Assembly (NCBI GenBank): GCA_032358165.1
Contig: JAALGY010000017.1
Coordinates: forward strand, 2,046,001-2,110,000
Reading direction: 5' to 3'
From: Diplosphaera chodatii
Lineage: Eukaryota; Chlorophyta; Trebouxiophyceae; Prasiolales; Stichococcaceae
DNA: 64,000 nt
Positions 1 to 12,172 of the stretch are shown piece after piece; position 1 is the first letter of the stretch, and the number at the start of each line of letters is the position of its first letter. The position numbers and the translations under genes were made by a program. Under the pieces are notes generated by a model that saw only the letters and a list, made by a program, of their open reading frames with translations, was not told the origin of the DNA and did not search any database.

Positions 1-1
1 C

Positions 2-253
2 TGTGTCAGTGCAGCAGCGCCGCCAGCGACGGCGCCAACAGCTACAGCCGCCCATGACACCCAGTCTGTACTGCCTGAGCTTGCGACCGCTGCAGCAGCC
101 CGCCCAGTGTCTACATCTGCAACAAATACGCTGCCGCTGGCGTGGTGTTGCTTCGCGAAGTTTGCTACAACTCTGCCGCTGGTACTGCTGTCTGCCTCGC
201 TGAAGCTCGGCACTGATACGCTGTCTGCCACGTCAGATAGCCGCTCAGGCTGA
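2..253 (+). CDS. possible 3' end of an unknown gene (partial, weak)
   Basis: From base 2 a frame stays open for 83 codons to a TGA at 251-253. The translation is rich in Ala, Thr, Ser and Leu and has a hydrophobic stretch in its second half. There is no in-frame ATG, so if real it would be the last exon of a gene that starts left of the window. I recognise no family. A second frame also stays open over much of the same stretch, so the open frame may simply reflect GC-rich composition. The bases just after the stop turn AT-rich (about 340-360), as expected of a 3' flank, but I found no TGTAA box nearby. Confidence 0.22.
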   Translation, partial: CVSAAAPPATAPTATAAHDTQSVLPELATAAAARPVSTSATNTLPLAWCCFAKFATTLPLVLLSASLKLGTDTLSATSDSRSG

Positions 254-514
254 GACTGTGAGGCTGTGACCTGCAATAGAATGGCGGTAGGAGGATAGGC
301 CATCTCAGCTGCGCACCCAATGAAGCTCAGGCTGAGAGGTTATTTACTTAATTATTTTGCACAAGGACGGGTTCATAAGAAACTAGTGGTGACATATGCA
401 GGCTAGGAGGGCTCGATCGCCTGCTCTCAGCAAACGGCAGGTTGCACGCCTGTGGACACCTGTTCCGGAACGGCAAAACACACTAGAAAAGCTCACGATA
501 AGCTGCGAACTGCA

Positions 515-850
515 TCACAGAAGAGTGTCGAGTGCAGCCAGCACCTGTTGGTCATGAAGCGTGGCAGCGCCGGCACGGCCGCGCTCCCTTGCCATGCTCC
601 ACCACATCGGCACAGCCGAAGCCACGGCCGAGGCCCCGGCCAGCAACATTAGTCGGCGACCCGACGCCCCTGCGCCCTGTTCCTCCTGTAACTGCCGCTG
701 TGGCGGTGGGGCCTGCCCATCGTCGCTGGCACGCACCCTGAGCCGTGTGCACCTGCCCAGGCATTGCCTCTGACATCCTGGCCGATAGGTGCGCTGTGAT
801 CGCAGCCTGAGCTGCAGGCTATGAGGCTGTAGCAGCGCAGTCTGCCCCAT
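515..850 (-). CDS. candidate small ORF with a bipartite-transit-like N-terminus
   Basis: An ATG at 850 opens a 111-codon frame ending in TGA at 515. The first 45 or so residues are rich in Arg, Gln, Ser and Leu with no acidic residue, like a plastid transit peptide, and run into a V-R-A-S site that resembles stromal cleavage sites. A polar Gln/Glu/Gly spacer then leads to a Gly-Arg-Arg pair followed by a hydrophobic Leu/Ala/Ser/Val stretch. That order (transit peptide, twin Arg, hydrophobic core) is what thylakoid-lumen Tat targeting signals look like. The remaining 30 residues match nothing I know. It may be a complete small protein, the first exon of a longer gene (a possible GT donor lies after residue 98), or chance. 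Targeting is inference only. Confidence 0.28.
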   Translation of the reverse strand: MGQTALLQPHSLQLRLRSQRTYRPGCQRQCLGRCTRLRVRASDDGQAPPPQRQLQEEQGAGASGRRLMLLAGASAVASAVPMWWSMARERGRAGAATLHDQQVLAALDTLL

Positions 851-853
851 TTT

Positions 854-2135
854 GTCCAGGCTCAACAGTGCAATGAATGCCTGACGTCTTTCGTGCGCCT
901 GTCGCCCTGTTCTAGCTAAGCCACCGCCGATTCCGCCGATAAGCCGCCCTGCAGGCCTGCACTATTCACTGTCCTGCAGGATCATAGCTGTGGTCCAGCC
1001 ACCCTCTCGGCCTGTAAGCACTCCTTTCCTGCTTTTGGGTGCTGACTCCTCTGGCTCGTTGTAACATGATGTGCTTACTAGCCTGCTGTGGACAAAAACT
1101 TTGCGGCCGCACGTAAGCTGACACCGCCCCCAAACCAATGCATGCTCAGCATGAAGCACAGCGACACTTTCAATCAATAAGATCAGTGAAGCACTCGATC
1201 ATCGGGACGATGGCCTGAACATGTACATGAAGCTGCTGAATTTCACTGATGGCGGCCGATCGGCGCCGCCCAGGCTTTTCTTGGGCTGCTGTCAACCCCC
1301 TTTTATGCTGCACCCCCGTCCAGTTCTGATATGCATGGCATCATGTCTCATTCGCTGGCCGTCATCATGGCTGCTACTCTATCACTTTGACGGCGGCACT
1401 GTCAGTGGGCTGTAATCATTTGTCCAGTTGTCCGGTCACTTCTTGCTGTAGTACAGCAACAGCAATGATTGGTGTGATAGTTGCACTACATGGTGCTGCT
1501 TGACATCACCTTTCTGCAACGTGCTTGCGTCATCAGGAAGGTGCCTCACCGTGGAGCATCTGGACATGTCATGGGCTCACTACGTCTACGCTTCACCGGC
1601 AGAGATCCTGCAGCAACGTGCTACATTGTGCTAAGGGAAGCCAAGCGGAGTGTGGAGGTAGTCATTGTGGTGTTGTGCAACCGTGCAATGTGCAACCCCA
1701 GCTACACACGACACTACCCCGCCTGAACTCAGCAGATGCACATGCCAGCGGAACATCAGCGTCACACCAGGTGCAGACGGGCGGTGAATTCGCGGCGGCT
1801 CGCTTTGGGGTTCACTGCGCGCCGCCGGTGGTGTGGGGGGCACCTCAGCGGCTGCCGCCCTGCGCTGCTCTGCGCCCGGGTCCCGCAACAGCGATTCCTG
1901 TTAGAAGCCAGTGTCCCAGCAGAATCAGTGCACAGCTCAACTCCATGTCGTTGTTGGGTGCGATGCTTCACTGGGACCCACACACGCTTGGATCAGTGGC
2001 TGCGACACGCCGACTTCCATACTGTTCATGGTGGTGTGCAAGTGCCATATTGAGCAAAATCGAGACACAGTCGTATCCTCTTGGTGTTTACACCGGCAAT
2101 CAACAGCAACATGAAGGTACAAGTACATGCAAAAG
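854..2135. other. no confident gene; contains 3' flank of the helicase
   Basis: Open frames occur on both strands, including a 270-codon plus-strand frame starting at 1525, but that one runs over the last exon of the minus-strand helicase and is Cys/Arg-rich with no recognisable domain. I see no convincing exon. The right end (2088-2135) is the 3' UTR of the helicase. Confidence 0.5.
2088..2092 (-). other. TGTAA polyadenylation signal of the Sen1-like gene
   Basis: TGTAA on the minus strand, 44 nt after the proposed stop codon at 2136-2138. TGTAA is the usual green-algal poly(A) signal, so its position supports placing the gene end here. Confidence 0.5.
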
Positions 2136-5100
2136 CTACAACAAGGACGCTTGCTGCACCTTGGAGGCGTGCAGCACGGAGCTGAAGGGGTGCGCAGCGT
2201 GCAGCAGGCGGCTGCGCTTGCTGAGGTCGTGTAGCAGGTCCCGCCAGGGCGGCGAGCGCTGCAGGACAACGGACAGCGCCACGTCAGAGCGCGATCAGGT
2301 TACAGGGTTAGATGATCGCAAAAATCATTTCATCTGAACGTAGAAATGACTGTATTCGAAGATTATTCATTGTGAAACAACCTGTCCACGGTTTGCCACC
2401 GCACGCAACCAGCAGACTGCAAACACTCACAGGTCTCTCCATCAGGCACCTTCAGCGTCTCGCTGTGGCCCACGATCCACAGGGCACGCCGGGCCCGGGT
2501 CAGCGCCACATTCATGCGGCGCACATCCGCCAGGAAGCCCACGCCCGGCTTGTCGCCCTCAGCCCGTGACTTGGCACGAACGCAGGAGAAGATGACGACG
2601 TCTGCCTCCCGACCCTGCGAAACATGCACGGGAAGGGCTCAAAAGGATCTTCGAAGCAGCGCTGACCCGAGCGTACTTGCAACGAACTACTACTGCAGCA
2701 TGGAGGAGGGCTGCCAGGGGTAAGGGCGTGTTGGAAGCAGACCTGAAAGCCGTCCACGGTGGCAAAGTCCACGCCATCCTGGTCAAGGTCTGCCTGTGTG
2801 TGTTTGGCCCTGCGGTTTGGCAGTGCACAAAGACCGATACATGGTTTGAATGACTTCCTGCTTGTCTCACACTAGGTACTGCATCAAACATGGGCAGCAA
2901 CCATACAGGAAAGATGCAAACCTGAAGATGTCCCGCAACACACGCTGCTGCGCCTTGTAGGGCGTGAGCACGGCAACAGACTCGTACTCGCTTTGAAAGC
3001 GTTTTCGCAAACCTGCGTGGTAGTTTCAGCATGAGCACCACAAATAAAGCCTACTATTTCTCATGTACCGTCCTGTGCCTCAAGATGCATCGAGATCGAC
3101 TGCTAGCATCCCGGTTCGAGCCGTTAAAAACTTCTGAAAGATGTCAGGAGGACGCGCCTCCATACAAAACAGCAGCCAGCTCGGCTTCAGAGGCATTGGC
3201 CAGCGACGCCCCGCCCCCGCCTCCGTGCTCACGCCCCTCGTGGCAGTTGAAGAACGCCAGCGGCGGAAAGCAGGGCGCACTGTGAAACGGTGCCCTCCTG
3301 CATACAGCCGTGACCAGCCGTGGGGACCCGAACATGTAGATGCACCGCCTTGTTGGACACAAGCTGCCGAAGAGGGTGCATCACAGCTTGCTGCATCAAC
3401 TGAGCATGTGCTGTGCAAGCTCTGTGGCGCACCGCTGTTCCAGGATTCCTTTGGTGTCCTGAATGCTGTTGTCGTAGAAGTACTTCGAGGGCCTGCGAGC
3501 AGAAGGCATGCAAAGCCCTTGCGGTGAATACATCCCGAGTCTTGCGATGCCTCCATCCATCATTGAAAGCATGCTTCATGCGGCTGTTAACTTGGTAAAA
3601 GCACACCATGTGGAGATGGCAGGGTGCATACGGTATTGCTCATTGAGCAGTGCCACCGGATACTCTGCCTGTGAGACAGGTCCACAGCGTCATGGAACTA
3701 CACACAGCAGTGATCATGGCATGCTGCAGCATGAAGCAGCATTTGAAGTGGCATGCAGCAGTAACGGGCACCCTCTGCAGCCGCTCAAACAGGGACTGGG
3801 CGAGGTGGTGGCGCTGCGCCTTGCTGGACAGCACCGTTGCTGGCAGCTGCATCGGGTCGCCCACCAGCACTGCCTGCAATGCATGGCTGTTTGCTGCTGT
3901 GGGGTGTCGACACCCTGCATGGTCGCCTCTGTGCGTCCAGACCGTTGTGTGTGGCATCCGCAAGTGTAACGAGACAGCGGATGGCCCACCTTGCCGGCGG
4001 GCTTCAGCAGCAGCAGCGCAATCAGAGCCGCGGGCTCCAGGGCCTGTGCTGCCTGCGCACACATTGGCCACATGGGAAATCATGCAAGCTGGTTTCGTCA
4101 CTCAACTCAATGGAATGTGCAACTTAGGGAGCATCAATAATGTCAATCTGTCATCATATGACATGAGCCACTCTGACGTCCTGTTCACCTCATCAATGAC
4201 AACGGCGTCAAACAGCAGGTTGTGTGGCAGCAGCTGCTTCAGCTCGCCGCCAGCCGACACAAGTGTTGATGCCACCACATGCGCTCTGCGGATGACAGCC
4301 TGCCGGTGTTCCCGCTTCTGCCGCACGATATCATCGCCAGCCTGCCGGATCTGCAGACAAATGGGCTTGGTGCTTGGCGCTTGTAGTTCCGACATGCAGC
4401 TGATGGTCGTGAACGGGTGGCACAGCTCCTAGCTCAACACAGTACATCGCCAGCACAAGCAGTTGCAGAGGCCACGGCCCAACAAAGGGCTTACATCCGC
4501 CTTCAGCTGATCCAGCTCCTGATGCAGGATGTACTGCCGCTGCTTGACCTGCTGCAACTGCTGACTGGCTAGGAGCAAAGCGCCCATCTCGTGTGCTCGC
4601 TCTGCTGCTGCCGCTGATGTGCCCTGTGCCGCTGCATCGTCTGGCGTGGGGGAGCCAGAGGGCGAGGTGGCTAGCGAAGGTGATGTACCGTGCGCAGGGG
4701 CTACAGTACCTAGCTGTGCCTCCAGCGCCGCTCGCCTGAAGTACATGGGATGTCCCGCCATGACATTGTGATCAAATTGCCATGTGCATCCTGCTTCTGC
4801 AAGGACGCATACCACTGGAGCGCCCAGGTTGGCACAGTATACTGCATTTGCGACCAAGTGACACCTGGTGTGCATCTCGCCAAGCTCAGCGTCAACCGCC
4901 TGCTTGCGCTGCCGCTTTGCCTCAACAGCGTCTGCATTGCACACAATCATCGTCGAGCCCTAGGTGGAATGCAATCCTGCCAGTGCAAAAGGCGCATGTG
5001 ATCAATGTGTGTAGATATGCTCATGCAGCTGAACATTGTACAGGCTGGTCCATGCTGCATCAGCTATCGAACAGTGCCGTGGGTACCAGACCCTAAGGTC

Positions 5101-8100
5101 AACTTGTCCATCCTAACAGTAAATACGCACCCTGTACGGAGGAGCCGCCACGTGTAGCATACTGTGCCGCCTGCGCATCGATGTGGTACCGGCAGTTGGC
5201 GGATGTGCTGAAAGACTCGAGCTTGCCCATACGCACGAGGCGCGCCTTTTGCCGCTCGCCGCTTCCTGTAAACAGGCCCTGCAGCAGTATCGCAGCACTC
5301 AATCCCACGAGCAGGTGACCCTGCAAACCTGGTCACAGAGTGCTGTAGCGTTACCCTGGGCTGCTCGGCCACATCCAAGACATATCTCTGAAATATAGCA
5401 CAGCAGACCTGCGCATCAAGCCTGGTGACCAGCTCATCCACCGCGGCATTCGACTGAGCGCAAACCAACACCTGCAGGCAGTTGCAGGCTGATAAGGCAC
5501 TGGTCGATTGTTCCGGCAGCGTAATGCTGAAGGACCGAGTAGCGGGACAGTGGGCCTGAGCAGCCAGGACCATTGGAGTCGCTGGATGTGCCCCTGAGAC
5601 TGCCAAAGGGATTCACACATCACGAAGTCTGAACGACTGCTGGATGGTCTGCTCTCTGATGTGATTTGTCATGCATCACCAGCTTGACAGCCTGTTTACC
5701 TACCTGTACAGGTGGTATATCAGCGTCCAACCACGGTGCCTGATCGACTGTATACTCGCTGGGCGCTGCCCTGGCCAACAGTGCGGAGATGATGCCAATG
5801 GTGCTCGACGTTTTTCCAGTGCCGGGGGGCCCCTGCAGACGCATGCACAAGATGGTGACGTATGCGTGCAGGGCGTACCAGAATTATGACAACACAACAC
5901 GCGAGCGCACTTGCAGTTGCACCTGCACCAGCGCAAATGGCTCGCGTCCTATCATAGACTCTGCAATGGCCGCAACCTGCATGTAACACGCCTCCATCAG
6001 ACGTTTCACATACCAAGCGTGTCAGGAAGTCAAGCATGCATGGCATAGCTGCCAGACACCACCTGTGACTTGTTGAAGGCCGCCTGTAGCGCATCCCGAA
6101 GCAGAGTGGGCATGCCACAGCGCTGCAGTGCTACGGCATCTGCAACCCTGCTTCGTTGCGCTTGCGGCTTCAGCAGCTGCTCCAGCATCCGGCTGGGCAG
6201 CTTGTGCATTGCACACAAGGCCTGTGGGTCCGAAGATCTGGATGTCAGCCATCGTGATGGGGGGTGCCAAACCAGCTACTGACACCTGCTGGGGACACCC
6301 AGCCATGCCTGGTGGCAGGCTACTCCTGCAGTGGCGCCTCGGTGTGCCCCAACAACGCACCTTGAACTGCCGGCAGTGGGGCGTCCAGGACATGATGCGC
6401 GTGGCGTGCCAGGTGCTGCGGGGCACCAGTCGCCGGACCACCTCCTCCAGTCGCTTGCCGTCCTTCCCTTTATGCGCAACCAGATGCTCCTTGAAGATGT
6501 GATGCAAGTGCAAGCCCAGCGCACGATGCTCCTGCTCCTAATATGGACGACAACGTAGTAAAGTGACGGCTCGTCATGATGGCACACCTTTGTCGCCAGT
6601 CAGGATGTTGACCACGGCACCGAGCTCGGTGCGGCCCCCGCCGCGGTCCATCCGCTCTACAAGTGCGATGATGTGCAGCGGCGGCGTCTTGAAGGAGCGA
6701 ACGTTGGCCGGCGGCGGCTTCATGGTCAGCAGCACGAGCTCGTCAGCACGCAGCTCGCGGTCGCTGCAGGCAGTGTGCCCGACAGTCAGGATCGGCAGTA
6801 AACCGTTCCTGCACCTCGCAAAATCTTTGCGGCACCGCCTGATCCGCCGATTATACATATGTTTGGAAGTGAGCATTGAGCTGCGCACATGTCGCCAGAG
6901 GGCGCGCTGAGCGTGAGCCTGTGAAGGTGCGAGTGGCGGGCAACAGCATCGATCGACACCTGCACCGAGTGCAGGCTGGACCCCTTCTTGACCAGCCCTG
7001 CCAGCTGCTCGTGCGCCTGCAACAGAGGCACCCACATTAGGCTGTGTGAGGGTGCAACTGTATGGCAGTATAAGCCCAGCAAATTCCTTAGCACAAGTGC
7101 ACCCTGCTCAAAATGTTGGCCGTGAATGTAAAAGTTACCTGCTGCAGGGCTGCCCGCAGCTCCTCGATGAGCAGGGGCTTGAAAGCCTGCAGCGTGACCC
7201 ACAAGTCCCTGTTTCTGCCAATGCCAGCTGAACATCGCCCATAACGATGTTGGTCGTTATGTCAGCAAGGTGTGGAGTCACAGGGCCTGCAACTTGCCTT
7301 GACATACACATCAATATCGGCAAACCGCAGGGGAGCCTGCAGTGCTGCCCGCCCCCAGCCACCACTGGCCTCCGATGCCAGCACCGCGTACATGTCCCAC
7401 GCCAACACATCCCGCAGCACTTCGTCTAGGTTCAGCACAGCCTGCATAGAGCTTTGGTTATGCTTTGACCATTTCTTCTGATGCTGTTCTGGCACCGCAA
7501 ACCATGCGAGCAGCATGGCCACACAGTTGCTCAGCTAGAGAATGGGTGGGTGCTGTGATGATGTGCACGGCACACCGTGGGGGGAGCAACGGGGGCGGCG
7601 CCTCGTATGTTGTGACCTGCCCACCGCCCGTTGTGCTTGGCCATGGGGCTGATGGTCAGTGTGCGGCGCTCTGCACCCTGCGGTGCCCCAGGCTGTTGGG
7701 GCTGCCGCCGCGGCCGGTCATTGAACCTGCATGCGAGCAGCAGCTGTGACCAGTGGCAATACCAGTGCTACTACAGCGCACGCTTATCACCAGGCATGCC
7801 AGACAGCAGGCATGTGGGAAGGGGCTTCAAGAGAACAGTCCTCCACTCACCCTGCAGCTGTAAACAAGTCTTCCTCTTGCAGTTCTGCTGCTGGCAGTGC
7901 CAGTGCCTCTGGGATGCTGGTGGGCGTTGGCATGATGCCTGGACGCAGTCGCGGTGCTGCCATTGCTGATGTGAGCGGCAGCGTCGATGGTGCGTCCAGG
8001 TCGTCCTGCCTTGCTTGCGCTGCCAGCTTCGGTGATGACGGTGGCGACGTCCTCTGCTGTTGTGTATGCGCAGCAAGTGCTGCTGTGCCTGCACCGTCGA

Positions 8101-11100
8101 GCGAGATTAAGCAAACAGCATGTCAGGCACCCATGATTGCATGACTGCATGACCGCAGGTGAGTGAGACAGAGTCTGGACTCTGCAGCCGCAATACCTGC
8201 TGTCCTTGCTGCCGAGTTGAGGGCTGCTCTGGACGCTGTGGGCGGTCTGTGTGGCTGCCTGCCTGCCGGGGCTGGTTGCTCCTTGCGCATCTTCTTCAGC
8301 TCGGCGGCCAGGCGGCCGGGCGGGCGCTGCGCCTTGGGCTGCTCTGCCTTCTGAGCTGCACCCGCACCCCTGTGCATACACCCAGCAGATTGAATACCTC
8401 GCCACGCGTCACTACAGTCACACAGTGCTTGAACGCGCACACATCATTCAAGTGGGCTTGGGCGCACTACTGCTCACCCTTGTTCAGCAGACAGTGCAGC
8501 TTTTATAAGCTGATGCTTCAACCCAAACTTGGCACTTGACACCTTCAAAAAATCCCAACCCACCTAGCGGGCCACTGCGACTCAGGCCATAGGTTGACTG
8601 CGCCGCCAGGATCCTGCCTGGAGCGCCTTGCTGGGCTGCGGTGGCTGGATGCTGTTTGCTGTGCTGCCGGATCCCTTGCCAGCACTGCGGCTGCTGCGCT
8701 GCTGCCTTTCAACAGGCTGTCCGCTGCGCCAAGAGGCTGAGAAGGCTGTGCCTGCTGCTGCGGATTCAATGCAGCCTGCTGTTGCTGTGCTCTGCACAGC
8801 ATGGGCCCAGTGCACTTGGTATCTTGCAACATCTTATGGTGTGTTGCATGACCCAGACCATCCGATGCATGCAACATCTGGTGATACAAACCGCTGGGCG
8901 GCACCTGTGTAGCATGTGCATCAGTGGTGACGAGGAGGCAGCATGCCGTGGCGAGCGGGGGCGCTGCGGTGGCGACTGCTGGGCCACTGCGGGTCCTTGG
9001 GCTGGCTTTTGGGGGCTGGCATAGTCCACCATTGTCGGCTGCCAGGCCGCTGGCTGCCGGCGGACAGATGCGCCAGGCTGTCTGGAGCTGGTGCCTTCCT
9101 GCTGCGGCGACGCCTGCACCCAGCGTGTGCCAGATGCTATGCGCACATCTTCGTGCATGCAACTTGCAATGCTCACTTGACGAGGGAAGACACTGATACA
9201 GCACAGAGACAGCAGCGGTACGCATACCAAATGCGATGGCGACGCAGGCTGTGGCGCCCGCCTGTCCTCGCTGCTGCTGTCAGCGGTCAAGTCCACCACC
9301 GTAAAGGCTTCAGGCTTTGCACCTGTAGCAGATCGAATGTCTTTCTTGCTTAAGAACGGTTTCGCACTTCAATCTGCACAAAAGACTCTTAGGTGCAGTG
9401 CAGACCCAGTGAGCTTTGTTGAACGGGTTTGGCACCACAGCGCACCTGGCCATGCTGGGGCTGGCGCCAGATGGGGCGTGGCTGCGCTGACAAGCTGGCT
9501 GACGGCGCTGAGCGCCAGCTGGATGTTGGGCTCCTGATGTTCACCCACAAAGCTTTCAGTGACTCGAGGATCGGAACCACACGAGCAAGATGCACAACTA
9601 TGCACTGTGCACGCCCGCACCTTGGACCTTGCTGCACGTAGCTGAGCTCCCAGAACATCGTGAGGTATGCTGCATGCTGTCCAGAAGGCGTCGCGAGCCT
9701 GTGAGGACCGCAGCATCTGCTGCAGGCAGCTGAGAGCATGGTGCCTGCGCAAAACAAACCTGGGAGGTGTGATGTGTGGCATATGCATATGCAAAGTCTC
9801 TACATCTGCATATGCCTAAAGTTTCCTGCTTCCCTTACAGCACCCCTTGCAATTCACACGAGCACAGCTTACATGCAACATACCAGTCAACAGATGCAGA
9901 CTATAGAGTCTGTGATTGCTCACTGATGGGAGCTGGCTGCTGTCGCAGCAGTGACGACAATGTCACAAAGCTGAGGGAAGGCCTGCATGACGGCCTGCAT
10001 TGCTGGCTGCTGCATACGCCCCAGCAGGCCACGCAGTGCAACCCACAGCGGTATTCGTGGCTGCACATACCTGCATATGCGCAAGAGACACGCTCAAAGT
10101 CTGTGCACTGCTGTTGAAATAAATCTCAGCCAAAGGAGCAGGGTACGTAGACCATGGGCCATTAGGTGCAGCGGCACTATCCTGTACTGGCTGTTGTTGG
10201 AACAGTCAATGCAAACACTTGCTACACAATGCAGCAGATGCAGCTATAGGTCTTGTCCTTACGTCCTGCGCTGGCCCTCTGGTGCCTGCTGGGTGTGGAA
10301 CAGATCGAACTCCAGTAGGTGCGTCCAGCGCTGCAGCACGCTCATGATGGGCTCCAGATCGGCAGCGGATGTAAAGGGCCCGAGACGCTCAACATCCGAT
10401 GCCACCTGTGCAGACAAAGGCCAGCTCAACCGTCACCGATGAGTCACCGATGACTTCCAACACGTTGTTCAAGGCAAATTGCTAACATTGGCAAGCGCAA
10501 AATCTTTTAGTGTTCCAAATCCGCTTGCCAAAGGCTGGGCAGAGGTAGGCCCACCAGCGCTCGCACAGCCGGGTTTGCATGCGCTGTGAGGATGAACAGC
10601 CCCGGATAGCGGCCACCTTCCCACAGTTCGAGGTCACACCTGCCGCAAAAGTGAGTGGGTCACACTTGTCAAGCATGCTACGTCATAGCACACAGGAAGT
10701 GGAGAACGCGGCATGAAACAGCTTCGCACCACTGGCTGATGTGCAGCAGAGTCGAGACCAGACCAGCCATGACCTCAGCATCCTCCAGCAGGTGTGCAAA
10801 GCTCAGTGCCTCGAAGAGCCCAGTGGTGAGCGCAGGCGTGATTCCGTCCGCATCCTTCACCTCGTCTGGATGACATGCAAACACACATGTTTACATGTTC
10901 ACGCCCAGCAGGGAGAAGCAGCCATACTTTACATGCTTGTGCTCTTATCAAGGTGATCGTAGCAGCTTTGATCGCACTGGCAGGATGCAGGCGGCAGTGT
11001 CGTGACGGAGAGAACCCTGCCTTTGGTGCGGGTCAGCTGGGCTCCCAATCGCTCAACATCGTGCCGCTGCATGGCAGCCAGCAGCGGCGCTGCGCTCTCC

Positions 11101-11643
11101 TCGCTGAACTCCTCGCGGATGAACAGCTGCATCAAGCAGCAACAAGCGACTGTCCGGTCGAGTACATGGGTCTACATGCAGCAGCAGCGTCCAGCAGACA
11201 GTCTGACGGCAGCCAGGATATTGAGTCGGCAACTGCTGCTTGCTCACCTGAGCAGCATGGTATGCATTGACGCAGTCGCTACAGGTCTGCAGCTGCGCAG
11301 AGATAGCGGACCACAGCCGCTGCACCGCCGATTTGTCCTCAAACCTGCCATTGAGAGTGGAAATTTTTCTGTGGCGTCCATGCCCATGCCTGCGAAGGCA
11401 ACAGCCAAGCATCAACAGCAAGAGGAATGCGTGTTAGAAGCCGAACCTGAGAACTTCCGCCAACCCACGCGCGACGTCGATGTGCTGACAAAACCAGTGG
11501 TCGATGCCAGGGCGCTGCAGATACTCCGCAGCGGCGGCATACCACGCCTGCCGCCCTGCCGCCACAACATCAGGAGGCTGCGCGGGGTCGCTGAGCTGTT
11601 TGAGACGCTCAACCAGCTGCCTTTCCTCGGACCCAGCTGCCAT
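2136..11643 (-). CDS. SEN1: Sen1/senataxin-like superfamily 1 helicase
   Basis: A multi-exon gene for an Upf1-like SF1B helicase of the Sen1/senataxin type, a family that unwinds RNA:DNA hybrids and acts in transcription termination. Exon 1 (11447-11643, ATG at 11643) and exon 2 (11248-11389) resemble the Sen1 N-terminal domain; a low-complexity Ser/Pro/Gln linker lies at about 7.8-9.3 kb. Helicase motifs follow in order: Walker A GPPGTGKT (exon 5704-5832), motif Ia with SNAAVDEL (5409-5471), a Gln-rich coiled coil at 4.5-4.95 kb, motif II VVIDE (about 4200), motif III VGDPMQLPATV (about 3850), YRMHP (about 3620), a VLTPYKAQQ segment (about 2960), and motifs V/VI GREADVVIF and NVALTRARRA (2450-2620). 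The proposed last exon is 2136-2258. Middle exons are placed only approximately, and the final splice has a phase problem (see findings). Confidence 0.85.
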
Positions 11644-12172
11644 CCTATGGCATAATTAGCATCTGCAAGCCAAACACTGCGGCCGCTGCATGCCGCAACC
11701 TGGATGGTCCATCAATGCGATCCGCATGTTTGACAGCATTGCTGGAAACCCGACAGCACGCGTGGTGACTCATGGCTCTACATGTTGCACTGCAGAGTGA
11801 TCGGTGACAAAGTCAGAACAGCCAGTGGGCCATCCCAATACCAGAATGAGATGCTGACGCTGGCACACCTTCCTTGAGGATACCTTCACACAAGTTTCAG
11901 TATGAGTTCATCTTCCAGCATATGACTGATGCCTGTGCATGTGTGCGACTCCCAATGAGTGAGCTTGCTCGGCAGTGATGGCTCCGAACGTGCTGTGCTG
12001 CGGGGGTGACCGCCCTGTACTATGTCTGGGACTGAACGATGGCGTCGGGCATGGCTGATGCTACAATAACGGGTCTTGGTCATTCAATTGGAAGTGGCTG
12101 CGTCGGTTAACATGGTAGGAAAATCGCAGCCCGCGATGCATTTCCACACAGCAAGTAACTGCACACCATAGA
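11644..12172. promoter_or_regulatory. spacer: helicase 5' flank and HemK 3' flank
   Basis: About 530 bp between two minus-strand genes. It must hold the promoter and 5' UTR of the helicase and the 3' UTR of the methyltransferase. I see no TATA-like box, repeat or TGTAA on the minus strand here. Confidence 0.4.

Noticed and set aside
1525..2337. A 270-codon plus-strand open frame
   Set aside because: It overlaps the conserved last exon and the TGTAA box of the minus-strand helicase, is Cys/Arg/Ser-rich with no domain, and looks like an antisense frame kept open by GC-rich composition.
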